The translations under genes and the position numbers were made by a program. From AP-15 sp963814865 (lineage in GTDB: Bacteria; Pseudomonadota; Alphaproteobacteria; ATCC43930; CGMCC-115725), in the NCBI GenBank assembly GCA_963814865.1, contig CAWFEN010000010.1:186001-250000 (forward strand): 64,000 nucleotides of DNA. Direction: 5' to 3'. The stretch's first letter is position 1, and every line of letters begins with the position of its first letter. Of the stretch, positions 7,774 to 16,498 are shown in pieces. The notes beneath the pieces are model-generated. The model was not told the origin of the DNA. It did not search any database and was given only the letters and a program-made list of their open reading frames with translations.

Positions 7774-10506
7774 TCAGCGGGCGCCGACCGGCTCGGGCAG
7801 AACGGCCTCGACCGGCGGCGGTGCCGTTCCGGCCGTCCGGGCGGTGGGATAGGTGCGCAGCAGCAGCGCAGCCAACGCGGTCCAGCCGGTCTGGTGGGAA
7901 GCGCCGCAGCCGCGGCCGGTGTCGCCATGAAAATATTCGTAAAACAGCAAATCGTCGCGGAACTGCGGAGAATCTTGCTGGAGCGGCGATGCGCCGAAGA
8001 CCGGCCGATGCCCGGCCCCGTCGCGCAAGAAAATCCGGCAGAGACGGCGCGCCAGTTCGGCTGCGACCTCGCCCAGATGCAGCAGGGTGCCGGACCCGAC
8101 CGGACATTCGACCTTGAAATCGTCGCCGTAATAGCTGTGGAACCGTTGCAGCGATTCGATCAGCAGAAAATTGACCGGCATCCAGATCGGGCCGCGCCAG
8201 TTGGAATTGCCCCCGAACAAGGTCGAATCGCATTCTCCCGGCTCGTAGTGCACGGCGATGCGGTTGCCGGCGTGCTCGAAGACATAAGGATGCCGCTCGT
8301 GAAATTTCGAGATCGAGCGCACGCCGAAATCGGAAAGAAATTCGGTTTCGTCGAGCATGCGGGCGAGCAGCCGCTTCATCCGGTGGCCGCGCAGCAGCGA
8401 CAGCAGATGATGCTCGCCGGCGCTGGGGTCGCGCCAGCGCGAGACCAGCCGGGCGAGGTGCGGGCGGTGGTCGAGAAACCAGCGCAGCCGCGCGGTAAAG
8501 CGCGGCAATCGGGCAAACACCGAGGCGTCGAGCACCTCGACGGCGTAGAGCGGGATCAGCCCGACCATCGAGCGCAGCCGCAGCGGAATCCGCTCGCCAT
8601 CGGGCAGATGCAGCACGTCATAATAAAATTCGTCGGTCTCGTCCCACAAGCCGATGCCGTCGCCGCCGATATTGGTCATCGCCTCGGCGATGTAGAGGAA
8701 ATGCTCGAAGAATTTGGAGGCGATGTCTTCGTAGACGTGATCCTCGAGCGCCAACTCGAGCGCGATGCGCATCAGGTTCAGCGAATACATCGCCATCCAG
8801 GCGGTGCCGTCGGATTGGTTGATGGTGCCGCCGGTCGGCAACGGCGCGCTGCGGTCGAAAATGCCGATATTGTCGAGGCCGAGAAAGCCGCCCTGGAAGA
8901 TGTTGCGCCCCTCGACGTCCTTGCGGTTGACCCACCAGGTGAAATTGACCAGCAGCTTGTGGAAGACGCGTTCGAGAAAGGCCCGGTCGCCGCGCCCGCC
9001 GCGCTGCTCGGCGTCGATCTCGTAGACCCGCCACGCCGCCCAGGCGTGCACCGGCGGGTTGACGTCGCCGAACGCCCATTCATAGGCGGGCAGCTGGCCG
9101 TTCGGGTGCATGTACCATTCGCGGGTCAGCAGCAGCAACTGGTCCTTGGCGTAGGCCGGATCGATCACCGCCAGGGTCACCGCATGGAAAGCGAGGTCCC
9201 AGGCCGCATACCAGGGATATTCCCACTTGTCCGGCATCGAGAGGATATCGGCGTTGTTCAGGTGGCGCCAATCGGCGTTTCGCCCGTGCAGCCGGGGTTC
9301 CGGCGGTTTGGGCTGGAGCGGGTCGCCGTCGAGCCATTCGGGGATGTCGATGTAGTAGAACTGCTTGCTCCACAGCATGCCGGCGAGCGCCTGGCGCTGC
9401 ACCAGCCGGGTGTCCGGATCGGCGATGTCGCGCTGCACGGCGGCATAGAATTCGTCGGCCTCGGCGCGGCGCTGCAGCAGCACGAGATCGAAATCATCGA
9501 GCCCGGCGGCAGCGTGATCCGGCGCCAGCCGCAGGCGCAGCCGGGCCGCTCCGCCGGCGGGCAGGGACAGGTGATAGCGCGCCGCGACCTTGGTGCCGTG
9601 GCGGTCCGGGTTCACCGCCGTGCGGTCGCCGTTGACGACGTAGTCGTTGATCCCGTCCTTGAAAAAGCGGCCGGGCGCCGTCATCCCCCACAGCCGCCGC
9701 GCATTGGTGTCGTTCTCGCAAAACAGAAACTCCGGCCGGCCGTCGCAGAACAGCTGCAGCGGCGGCAATTGCGGGTGGTCGACCGAAATCGAATGATCGC
9801 TGCGCGCAATCAGCCGCGGTTTTGCCGAATCCGGCTCCCACGACCAGATGTTGCGGGCCCAGAGCTGCGGCAGCACATCGAGCGACGCCGCCTCGTCGGC
9901 GCGATTATGGATCGTCACCTGCATCAGGATGTCGTCGACATCGGCCTTGGCATATTCGATCTCGACGTCGAAATAGCGATTGTCGCTGAAGACGCCGGTG
10001 TCGATCAGCTCGAACTCCGGCGCATCCTTGCCGCGCCGCCGGTTCTCCTCGACCAGCAGCGTGTACGGAAACGCCGCCTGCGGGTATTTATAGAGCATGC
10101 GCATGTAGGAATGGGTCGGCGTGCCGTCGAGGTAGTAGTAGAGTTCCTTGACGTCCTCGCCGTGATTGCCCTCGGAATTGGTCAGTCCGAACAGGCGCTC
10201 CTTGAGGATCGGGTCCTTGCCGTTCCACAAGGCGAGCCCCAGGCAGAGCAGCAAATCCTGGTCGCCGAAGCCGCCGATCCCGTCCTCGCCCCAGCGATAG
10301 GCGCGGCTGCGCGCGTGGTCGTGCGGAAGATATTCCCAAGCGGTGCCGTAGCGGCTGTAATCCTCGCGCACCGTCCCCCATTGGCGCTCGCTGAGATAAG
10401 GCCCCCAGCGCCGCCAGCGCACGCCCTTGCCGATTTCTCCGAGCCTCGCGGCCTCGGCCGTTTGCGCCGCACTGCCGCACGGCGCTGCCGTCGCCGACAT
10501 TGCCAT
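7774..10506 (-). CDS. GH63/MGH1-like glucosidase
   Basis: Large (910 aa) protein of the GH63-related glucosidase type with an (alpha/alpha)6 barrel. Characteristic stretches are YLSERQWGTVREDYS near residue 40, ELYYYLDGTPTHSYM, MLYKYPQAAFPY and GGFLGLDNIGIFDRS. Distant relatives act on alpha-glucosides or glucosyl/mannosylglycerate. The ATG at 10506 follows GGGGAGGAAGGGA; a second ATG lies two codons later. It is first in an operon with the debranching-type gene (3-nt gap). The pair probably degrades a storage glucan or compatible-solute glucoside; the substrate is inferred only. Confidence 0.75.
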   Translation of the reverse strand: MAMSATAAPCGSAAQTAEAARLGEIGKGVRWRRWGPYLSERQWGTVREDYSRYGTAWEYLPHDHARSRAYRWGEDGIGGFGDQDLLLCLGLALWNGKDPILKERLFGLTNSEGNHGEDVKELYYYLDGTPTHSYMRMLYKYPQAAFPYTLLVEENRRRGKDAPEFELIDTGVFSDNRYFDVEIEYAKADVDDILMQVTIHNRADEAASLDVLPQLWARNIWSWEPDSAKPRLIARSDHSISVDHPQLPPLQLFCDGRPEFLFCENDTNARRLWGMTAPGRFFKDGINDYVVNGDRTAVNPDRHGTKVAARYHLSLPAGGAARLRLRLAPDHAAAGLDDFDLVLLQRRAEADEFYAAVQRDIADPDTRLVQRQALAGMLWSKQFYYIDIPEWLDGDPLQPKPPEPRLHGRNADWRHLNNADILSMPDKWEYPWYAAWDLAFHAVTLAVIDPAYAKDQLLLLTREWYMHPNGQLPAYEWAFGDVNPPVHAWAAWRVYEIDAEQRGGRGDRAFLERVFHKLLVNFTWWVNRKDVEGRNIFQGGFLGLDNIGIFDRSAPLPTGGTINQSDGTAWMAMYSLNLMRIALELALEDHVYEDIASKFFEHFLYIAEAMTNIGGDGIGLWDETDEFYYDVLHLPDGERIPLRLRSMVGLIPLYAVEVLDASVFARLPRFTARLRWFLDHRPHLARLVSRWRDPSAGEHHLLSLLRGHRMKRLLARMLDETEFLSDFGVRSISKFHERHPYVFEHAGNRIAVHYEPGECDSTLFGGNSNWRGPIWMPVNFLLIESLQRFHSYYGDDFKVECPVGSGTLLHLGEVAAELARRLCRIFLRDGAGHRPVFGASPLQQDSPQFRDDLLFYEYFHGDTGRGCGASHQTGWTALAALLLRTYPTARTAGTAPPPVEAVLPEPVGAR

Positions 10507-10596
10507 TCCCTTCCTCCCCTGACGCCGGCCGAGGCTATTACGCCCGCTCCGCGGCGACCAATCTTTTCCTCGGGCGGCGGCCGGGAGCCCTCTCGC

Positions 10597-11379
10597 TTAT
10601 TGCATGAACCAGCCGTGGCTGACGACCAGCGACTGGCCGGTCAGCGCGTTGGTCTCGAACCCGGCGAGGAACAGCACGGCTTCGGCCACGTCCGCGGTGG
10701 TGGTGAACTCGCCGTCGACGGTGTCCTTCAGCATGATCTGCTTGATCACCTCTTCCTCGCCGATACCGAGCGCCTCTGCCTGCTCCGGGATCTGCCGATC
10801 GACGAGCGGGGTCCGGACAAAGCCGGGACAGACGACGTTGGCGCGCACATTGTACCGGGCCCCCTCCTTGGCGACGACCTTGCACAGCCCGATCAGCCCG
10901 TGCTTGGCGGTGACATAGGGCGCCTTCAGCACCGAGGCTTCCTTGGAATGCACCGAGCCCATATAGACGATGCTGCCCGATTTCGCCTGGTACATGTGGC
11001 GCAGGCAGGCCCTGGTCGTCAGGAACGCGCCGTCGAGATGGACCGCCAGCAGCCGCTTCCAATCGGCGAACGGGAAGTCGACGACCGGCTTGACGACCTG
11101 GATGCCGGCATTGCTGACCAGTAAATCGATCCGGCCGTATTTCGCCATCGTGTCGGCGACGCCCTTCTCGACCGGGGCCTCGTCGGCGACGTTCATGCCC
11201 AGGGCAAAGGCATCCGAGCCCTTGCCCTTGATCTCGCGCGCCGTCGCGTCGGCAGCGGCGCGATCGAGGTCGGCGATGACCGGGATGCCGCCCGCAGCGG
11301 CAAAGCGCAGCGCGATCTCCTTGCCGATGCCGCTCGCCGCTCCGGTAATGATGCCGACCTTTCCATCGAAACGGGACAT
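10597..11379 (-). CDS. bdhA: 3-hydroxybutyrate dehydrogenase (SDR family)
   Basis: Classical short-chain dehydrogenase of 260 residues. The NAD motif is TGAASGIG, then LVSNAGIQ, and the catalytic Tyr and Lys lie in APYVTAKHG. The C-terminal region VSHGWFMQ and the EFTTTADVAEAVLFLA segment match D-3-hydroxybutyrate dehydrogenases, which interconvert 3-hydroxybutyrate and acetoacetate in polyhydroxybutyrate and ketone-body metabolism. ATG at 11379 follows GGAAGGAA. It is divergent from a thioesterase gene across a 359-bp gap. Confidence 0.85.
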   Translation of the reverse strand: MSRFDGKVGIITGAASGIGKEIALRFAAAGGIPVIADLDRAAADATAREIKGKGSDAFALGMNVADEAPVEKGVADTMAKYGRIDLLVSNAGIQVVKPVVDFPFADWKRLLAVHLDGAFLTTRACLRHMYQAKSGSIVYMGSVHSKEASVLKAPYVTAKHGLIGLCKVVAKEGARYNVRANVVCPGFVRTPLVDRQIPEQAEALGIGEEEVIKQIMLKDTVDGEFTTTADVAEAVLFLAGFETNALTGQSLVVSHGWFMQ

Positions 11380-11738
11380 GCCGGGTTCCTTCCGGGTGCT
11401 CGGGCGGATGTCAAATGATCGAAGACCACCGCGCCGAGACCAGGCATCGGGATCGATCTCGCGATGCTTCTAACCCATCGTCGCGCGGGCGCACAGCACC
11501 AAGCCGCCATGCATTTGTCCGCAGCAGATCCCTGTGAGCGGGTTGCCGGATCGAGCGCCGCTGCCGGAATCGCGCCTGAAACTGCCGCCGCCGATGCCGA
11601 GCGCGGTAATATTGGCATATGATCCACGGCGAGCTGCCCGCTCGACTGATGTGAGCCGCCGATGATGTCTGCCGCCGCTGATCGGGACCCGTTACGGCCT
11701 TGCCTGCCGCTGCAGCGCTTTGCTGCCAGCTTCGCGCG
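11380..11738. other. Intergenic region between divergent bdhA and thioesterase genes
   Basis: About 360 bp that should hold the promoters of both divergent genes. No convincing small gene, RNA gene, strong inverted repeat or clear -35/-10 pair was found by eye. Short open frames here have no recognisable product. Confidence 0.5.
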
Positions 11739-12227
11739 GTGACCATCCCGGCGCCGTTCGACCGCTTCGAGGGCGAGGTCCTGCCCGAATGGATCGACCT
11801 GAACGGCCATATGAACCTCGCCTATTACACCGTGCTGTTCGATTACGCGACCGATCTGCTGTTCGAGGCGATCGGCATCGGCCGCGCCTACAAGGACGCC
11901 ACCGGGCACGGCACCTTTGTCGTCGAGACGCACAATCTCTATGAGCGCGAATTGCTGCTTGGCGAGCGGGTGCGCATCGTCAGCCGGATCCTCGGCGCCG
12001 ACGCCAAGCGCATCCATCTGGCGCACGAAATGTTCCGCCGCGCCGACGGCCGGCGCGCGGCGACGCAGGAATTGCTGTTTCTGTCGGTCGACCTCGGCCG
12101 CCGCGCGGTCGTGCCGTTTTTGCCGGACGCCCAGCAGCGCGTGGCCGTTGCCGCCGCGGCGCACGCCGATTTGCCGAGACCGCGCTGGACCGGCCGCCGA
12201 ATCGCGATGCCGGCGGCGCATTCGTGA
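11739..12227 (+). CDS. Hotdog-fold acyl-CoA thioesterase
   Basis: Hotdog-fold thioesterase similar to the 4-hydroxybenzoyl-CoA or betainyl-CoA thioesterase group. The active-site region is PEWIDLNGHMNLAYYTVLFD, followed by GTFVVETHNLYERELLLGERV. GTG at 11739 is chosen because the family starts just before IPAPF; the upstream extension to 11700 is poorly conserved-looking. 162 residues. It converges with the dioxygenase gene, with only 3 nt between the stops. The substrate is unknown; betainyl-CoA (carnitine breakdown) is one possibility. Confidence 0.75.
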   Translation: MTIPAPFDRFEGEVLPEWIDLNGHMNLAYYTVLFDYATDLLFEAIGIGRAYKDATGHGTFVVETHNLYERELLLGERVRIVSRILGADAKRIHLAHEMFRRADGRRAATQELLFLSVDLGRRAVVPFLPDAQQRVAVAAAAHADLPRPRWTGRRIAMPAAHS

Positions 12228-12230
12228 AAT

Positions 12231-13121
12231 TCAGGCGGCCTCGTCCAGGGTCGAGCCGGTGTCGAGTGTGGTCGCCCGGCGCAGGTCGCGCGGACGGGAA
12301 TCGTCGTGCGGCCGGCCGCGATGCATCGTCGAGCGGTTGTCCCAGATCACCAGATCGCCGACCCGCCATTTGTGGCTGTAGACGAATTCCGGCCGGGTCG
12401 CGTGGAGATTGAGGTCGTAAAGCAGGATGCGGCCGTCGGCGACCGGCCAGCCGACGATGTGCGAGGCGTGCGCAGACAGATACACCGTCTTGCGCCCCGA
12501 TCCCGGATGGCGCCGCACCAGCCGCTGCCGCGACGGCGGATATTTCTCGCGCTCGCCGGGCGCAAATTCGGTAAAGCCGATCTGCCCGCGCGACCAGGTG
12601 ATGTCGTGCTCGGCGATCAGGCCGTCGATCGCTTCCTTCATCGCCTCCGGCAGGGCGTCGTAGGCGGCGCGCATATCGGCGAATTCGGTCTCGCCGCCGC
12701 CCAAGGCGCTCGCCGGCGGCACCGCCACCGCATGCAAGATGCCGAGCACCACCGGCACCGGCATGTAGGACGCATCGGTGTGCCACAGCCGGTTGCCGAG
12801 GCTGTCGAGCCGGCGCCGGTCGTCGCGTTCGCGCAGCCGCCCGTCCTCGTCCAGGTTCGAGATGTCGCCGATCTCCGGGTGCTTGAGGCGCCGCCGGCCG
12901 CCGGCCGCCGCTGCCCGGCCGATCTCCAGCGGGCCGAACCGCGCCGCGAAATCGCGCAATTGGGTGTCGTCGAGGCGCTGGTCGCGAAACACGACGACGG
13001 CGTACCGGTCGATCGCCCGCCAGATTTCGTCGATCGTGGCCGCGTCGACCGGCCGGGCGAGATCCACGCCGCCAGCCTCGGCGGCAAACAGCGGATGAAG
13101 CTGGCGCAACTCAAGGCTCAT
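12231..13121 (-). CDS. TauD/TfdA-family 2-oxoglutarate dioxygenase (copy 1)
   Basis: Fe(II)/2-oxoglutarate-dependent dioxygenase. The metal-binding HxD is in RLWHTDASY, the distal His in NRSTMHRGRP, and the 2-oxoglutarate Arg in RDLRRAT near the C-terminus. 296 residues, typical of TauD/TfdA enzymes that hydroxylate sulfonates, phenoxy acids or alkyl sulfates. ATG at 13121 overlaps the end of the preceding gene by 11 nt. A second copy lies at 15604-16479, with shared segments such as LRQLHPLFAAE/LRPLHRLFAAE, YLSAHASHIVG/YLAAHASHIVG and VIWDNRSTMHRGRP. The pair clearly arose by duplication. The substrate is unknown. Confidence 0.85.
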   Translation of the reverse strand: MSLELRQLHPLFAAEAGGVDLARPVDAATIDEIWRAIDRYAVVVFRDQRLDDTQLRDFAARFGPLEIGRAAAAGGRRRLKHPEIGDISNLDEDGRLRERDDRRRLDSLGNRLWHTDASYMPVPVVLGILHAVAVPPASALGGGETEFADMRAAYDALPEAMKEAIDGLIAEHDITWSRGQIGFTEFAPGEREKYPPSRQRLVRRHPGSGRKTVYLSAHASHIVGWPVADGRILLYDLNLHATRPEFVYSHKWRVGDLVIWDNRSTMHRGRPHDDSRPRDLRRATTLDTGSTLDEAA

Positions 13122-13680
13122 GCGATATCTCCGTGGCCGTGGCTGTGCCGCAGGATCGTGCCCCCTCCGTCGCCGAGTCAATCGCGCCGCCGGCACCGTC
13201 GGCGACATTTGACGATAGCGGCGCGGGCGGTCCGATGACGCTGGCAACGGCTGCGCCCCCGGGCGTAATCGGCGACCCCAGTTTCAATTGCAAATCCTTT
13301 TGTTTCGCCGCTCCGTGGCCTTGATGCTCGCTCAGAGGTTCGTCGCAGTGATGGATAACCTCGCCAGTCTCGCGCATTGTGACGGTTTCGATGTACCGAT
13401 CGGCGTCTCGATCCATAATACGCTTGTGATAGGCGAGCGCCCCATCACGGCTCCGCTGCGGCACAAGCCGCATGAAGCTCCGTGCGAACCATCCCTTTCG
13501 ACGGCTGAATCCCGCCCGCCGCGCTTCCATGCCGTAAAAATCCTCGACTTTGCATTTTTCGATTATCTCGACCGCGAAGCGGCGTGATGTCGAGCCACAC
13601 ACTGGACATGGTTGCGTGGGATCGGAAAGGGAGAATTCTTCCAACGACGAGGCGTTGCATTCGTTGCAGTGCGCTGTCAT
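13111..13680 (-). CDS. Hypothetical protein with N-terminal zinc-ribbon-like cysteines
   Basis: 189-residue protein of unknown function. Two CxxC pairs near the N-terminus (CNEC and CPVC) suggest a small zinc ribbon. The middle has the stretch ETGEVIHHCDEPLSEHQGHG, which I recognise from uncharacterised proteobacterial proteins. The C-terminal ~55 residues are Ala/Pro-rich and of low complexity. It lies immediately upstream of dioxygenase copy 1, overlapping by 11 nt. Base composition is slightly less GC-rich than its neighbours. Confidence 0.6.
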   Translation of the reverse strand: MTAHCNECNASSLEEFSLSDPTQPCPVCGSTSRRFAVEIIEKCKVEDFYGMEARRAGFSRRKGWFARSFMRLVPQRSRDGALAYHKRIMDRDADRYIETVTMRETGEVIHHCDEPLSEHQGHGAAKQKDLQLKLGSPITPGGAAVASVIGPPAPLSSNVADGAGGAIDSATEGARSCGTATATEISHEP

Positions 13681-13946
13681 TCATCCGGCCTTTTTTCGGT
13701 GTCCGCCGTTGAGTGTGGTATCCGTCCTGCGAGCCACGCCCGCCTCGACATCGACCCAGAGATCATTTTCAAAATTCTCTTCGCAGCCCAGTGTTGCGAG
13801 CCGGGATACTTACGGCAACTGCCCTTGAGATCAAACACGATGCAACACCGGTACGAATAAGACAAGGCAAAAGCCCGTATGGTAGGATTCCATCCAAATT
13901 ATCGCGGGTTGACTGTTACTGTCATTCCGCAGAATGAGGAGACAAT

Positions 13947-15140
13947 ATGGACGCCTGGTTTCACTGCGAGAACCCGTACCCGTTCGTGCCTCAGGACGTG
14001 CTCGACGCGACGGATTCGGTGCGGGCCAGCCTGCCGAACAGATATTGCGATCCCAGGATCGCGGCGCAGCTGTTCGAGGAAACGCTCGACGAATATATGC
14101 TGTGCGACGAGCTCGGGCTCAACATCACCTCGAGCGAGCACCATGCCGGCATCAACTGTCTCTACGGCGCGAGCCCGGTCATTCTCGGCATCGTCGCCCG
14201 TCAGACCCGCAACATTCGACTGCTGAGCATGGGCACCCTGGTCACGGTGCGCCAGGACCCGGTGCGGGCAGCCGAGGAATATGCCACTGCGGATGTCATA
14301 TCGCGCGGGCGGCTCGAAATCGGCTTCGTCAAATCAGGCGGCACCGAGATGGCCTCGGGCAACGCCAACCCGATCGGTGTCCGCGAGCGCTTCTGGGAGG
14401 CGATCGACCTGATCGGCAAGACGCTCTCCTACCACGACGGCCCGTTCAGCTGGGAGGGCAGGCACTTCACTCACCGCCACGTCAATATCTGGCCGCGCCC
14501 GTATCAGGACCCGCATCCGCCGATGTGGGCGGCGACCTCGGACCCGGTCGACACCGCCGAGCTGGGGCGGCGCGGCATGGTCAACATCATGGTCATGCGC
14601 GGGGTCGACGTGACTAGGCGCGCCTGGGCGTCCTATCGCCAGGCTCGGGCCGAGGCCGGCCTTTCCAAACCCGCCACCGACCGGTTCGGCTATTCGGCCT
14701 TCGTCTATGTCGGCGACACCGACGAGGAGGGCGTGCGGGTCGGCAGCAAGCTCTTGTGGTTCGTCAACACCAGCATGAAATCGGCGCCGCAATATGCCAA
14801 ATTTCTGCCCGGCCAGACGCCCGCCGAATTCGCTCCGCAGCTCTACCGCAGCCCCGCGGCAGCGAGCGGGATCGGGCGGCCGGGCCGCGATTCGGCGCTC
14901 AGCCGGCCCGGAGTCACCGCCGATTTGGCGATCGCCGGCGGGCGCATGTATGCCGGCAACCCGGATACGGTCTACCGGCAGATTAGGGAGTTCTACGACA
15001 AGGTCGGCGGCTTCGGCCATCTGATCATGGTCGGCAAGACCGGCTTCATCACCCATGCCGAGGCGGTCAAGAACATCACGCTGTTCTCGAAGGAAGTCCT
15101 CCCCCGCCTGCGCGAGATCAAGCCGGTCGTCGTCGACTGA
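13947..15140 (+). CDS. LLM-class (luciferase-like) flavin-dependent oxidoreductase
   Basis: TIM-barrel flavin monooxygenase of the bacterial-luciferase family. Typical stretches are LGLNITSSEHHAG, LLSMGTLVTVRQDPVRAAEE, GRLEIGFVKSGG and RHVNIWPRPYQDPHPPMW. 397 residues. ATG at 13947 follows GAGGAGACAAT. These FMN- or F420-using enzymes oxidise organosulfur compounds or other small molecules. Its place between two TauD-type dioxygenases and beside a PPOX-fold flavoprotein hints at a shared catabolic role, perhaps desulfonation, but this is inference. Confidence 0.85.
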   Translation: MDAWFHCENPYPFVPQDVLDATDSVRASLPNRYCDPRIAAQLFEETLDEYMLCDELGLNITSSEHHAGINCLYGASPVILGIVARQTRNIRLLSMGTLVTVRQDPVRAAEEYATADVISRGRLEIGFVKSGGTEMASGNANPIGVRERFWEAIDLIGKTLSYHDGPFSWEGRHFTHRHVNIWPRPYQDPHPPMWAATSDPVDTAELGRRGMVNIMVMRGVDVTRRAWASYRQARAEAGLSKPATDRFGYSAFVYVGDTDEEGVRVGSKLLWFVNTSMKSAPQYAKFLPGQTPAEFAPQLYRSPAAASGIGRPGRDSALSRPGVTADLAIAGGRMYAGNPDTVYRQIREFYDKVGGFGHLIMVGKTGFITHAEAVKNITLFSKEVLPRLREIKPVVVD

Positions 15141-15146
15141 CTGCGG

Positions 15147-15587
15147 TCAATCCAGTGCCAATGGCTGCCCGTCCAAATCCTCCACCCGCTCGATATCGAT
15201 CAGAACCGCAAAACCATTCTTGTTCGGGTCGCGGTCTTTTTCGGGCTGGACCAGGCGCCGCCACACTTCCTCGTAGACCGGCCCCGATCTGTGGATCCGG
15301 GCGCGGCCGTAGAACCGGGCGATCCCGCCCTTCGGCAGGACGCCCTCCTCACGCAGTTGCGGCTTTCTGAAATAAACCGTCAGCGGGGTGCCGTCGGCGA
15401 GGTTGGCGCTGGTCGAGCCCTTGCCGCGCTCCCACAGCCCGATATGGGTGTCGTCGAACACCATCGTGCCGCCGCGTGGCGTCACCTGGGCGAAGCCGTT
15501 GGGCAGCACGCTGCCGACGAGGCACACATTCGCCGGAAAGGCGGTGTTGATGTGCGGCTGCAGAACTTTTGGTATCTTTGCCATCAC
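15147..15587 (-). CDS. Pyridoxamine 5'-phosphate oxidase-fold (PPOX) protein
   Basis: 146-residue split-barrel flavin-binding protein. The N-terminal half reads NVCLVGSVLPNGFAQVTPRG, then FDDTHIGLWERGKGST, with LTVYFRKPQLRE after it, as in PPOX-class oxidoreductases. The enzyme could reduce flavin or act on a small aromatic; the substrate is unknown. It is the last gene of a minus-strand run after the N-formylglutamate amidohydrolase and dioxygenase copy 2 (16-nt gap), and converges with the LLM gene. Either of two adjacent ATGs (15587 or 15584) may be used. Confidence 0.75.
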   Translation of the reverse strand: MMAKIPKVLQPHINTAFPANVCLVGSVLPNGFAQVTPRGGTMVFDDTHIGLWERGKGSTSANLADGTPLTVYFRKPQLREEGVLPKGGIARFYGRARIHRSGPVYEEVWRRLVQPEKDRDPNKNGFAVLIDIERVEDLDGQPLALD

Positions 15588-15603
15588 GCGCTCCCTGATG
15601 AAA

Positions 15604-16479
15604 TCATGCGGCTTGGTCGAGGGTCGAGGCCACGTCTCGCGTCGTCACCCGGTGCAGGTCGCGCGGCTCGGTCTCGTCGAACGGCCGGCCACGATGCATC
15701 GTGCAGCGATTGTCCCAGATGACGAGATCGCCCTGACGCCAGGCGTGGCGGTAGACGAACCGGCGCTCGGTGGCGAATTCGATCAGGTCGCGCAGCAGCA
15801 GCCGGCCTTCCGGCACCGGCATGCCGACGATATGCGAGGCATGCGCGGCGAGGTAGAGCGTCCGGCGCCCGGAGCCGGGGTGCCGGCGCACGACGCGCTG
15901 CGGCACCGGCGGCAAGGTTTCGCGCTCGCCGAACAACAATTCGGTGAAGCCGATCTGGGCGCGCGAATGGGCGATGTCGTGCAGTGCCACGAGCCCGTCG
16001 ATTTCCGCCTTGTTCTTGTCCGGCAGTGCATCCCAGGCCGCGCGCAGGTCGGCGAACTCGGTCTCGCCGCCGCTCGCCGGCACTCGATGCGCATAGAGCA
16101 TCGACAGCGCCGCCGGGATTCGGCGGAACGAGCCGTCGGTGTGCCACAGCCGGTTGCCGAGCTGATCGGCGCGGCGCGGGTCGTCGCGGGACCGCAGGCG
16201 ACTGTGCTCGTCGAGGTTCGAAATGTCGGATACCTCGGGTCGCAGCCGGCGCTTTGTCCCCGGCCGGGCGCTGCGCGGCGCTTCGATCGGGCCGAAATTG
16301 CCGGCGAACGCCAAGTGCCGCTCGTCGTCGAGGTCCTGGCCGCGAAAGATGAGGACTGCATGGCGGTCGATCGCTTCGGCGATGGCGTGCACGGTCTCGG
16401 CAGCGACCGGGCTCCCGGTATCGACCCCGACGATCTCGGCGGCGAAAAGCCGGTGCAGCGGACGCAGCTCGATGGTCAT
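15604..16479 (-). CDS. TauD/TfdA-family 2-oxoglutarate dioxygenase (copy 2)
   Basis: 291-residue paralogue of the dioxygenase at 12231-13121. HxD is in RLWHTDGSF, the distal His in NRCTMHRGRP, and Arg in RDLHRVTT. The substrate-side loop RRIPAALSMLYAHRV differs from copy 1 (MPVPVVLGILHAVAV), so the two may have different substrates. It lies 19 nt after the stop of the upstream amidohydrolase gene and 16 nt before the PPOX gene, forming a three-gene operon. Confidence 0.85.
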   Translation of the reverse strand: MTIELRPLHRLFAAEIVGVDTGSPVAAETVHAIAEAIDRHAVLIFRGQDLDDERHLAFAGNFGPIEAPRSARPGTKRRLRPEVSDISNLDEHSRLRSRDDPRRADQLGNRLWHTDGSFRRIPAALSMLYAHRVPASGGETEFADLRAAWDALPDKNKAEIDGLVALHDIAHSRAQIGFTELLFGERETLPPVPQRVVRRHPGSGRRTLYLAAHASHIVGMPVPEGRLLLRDLIEFATERRFVYRHAWRQGDLVIWDNRCTMHRGRPFDETEPRDLHRVTTRDVASTLDQAA

Positions 16480-16498
16480 GGCGCCTCCTCGTCTCCAC

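Noticed and set aside
7753..11124. Very long open frame on the plus strand (over 1,100 codons)
   Set aside because: It is antisense to the two glucan enzymes and bdhA, which have clear family motifs; high GC keeps the opposite frame open. The translated product has no recognisable motif.
13909..13937. TTGACT box upstream of the LLM gene as a promoter
   Set aside because: The matching -10 position would put the transcript start within the ribosome site, and the -10 box is poor.
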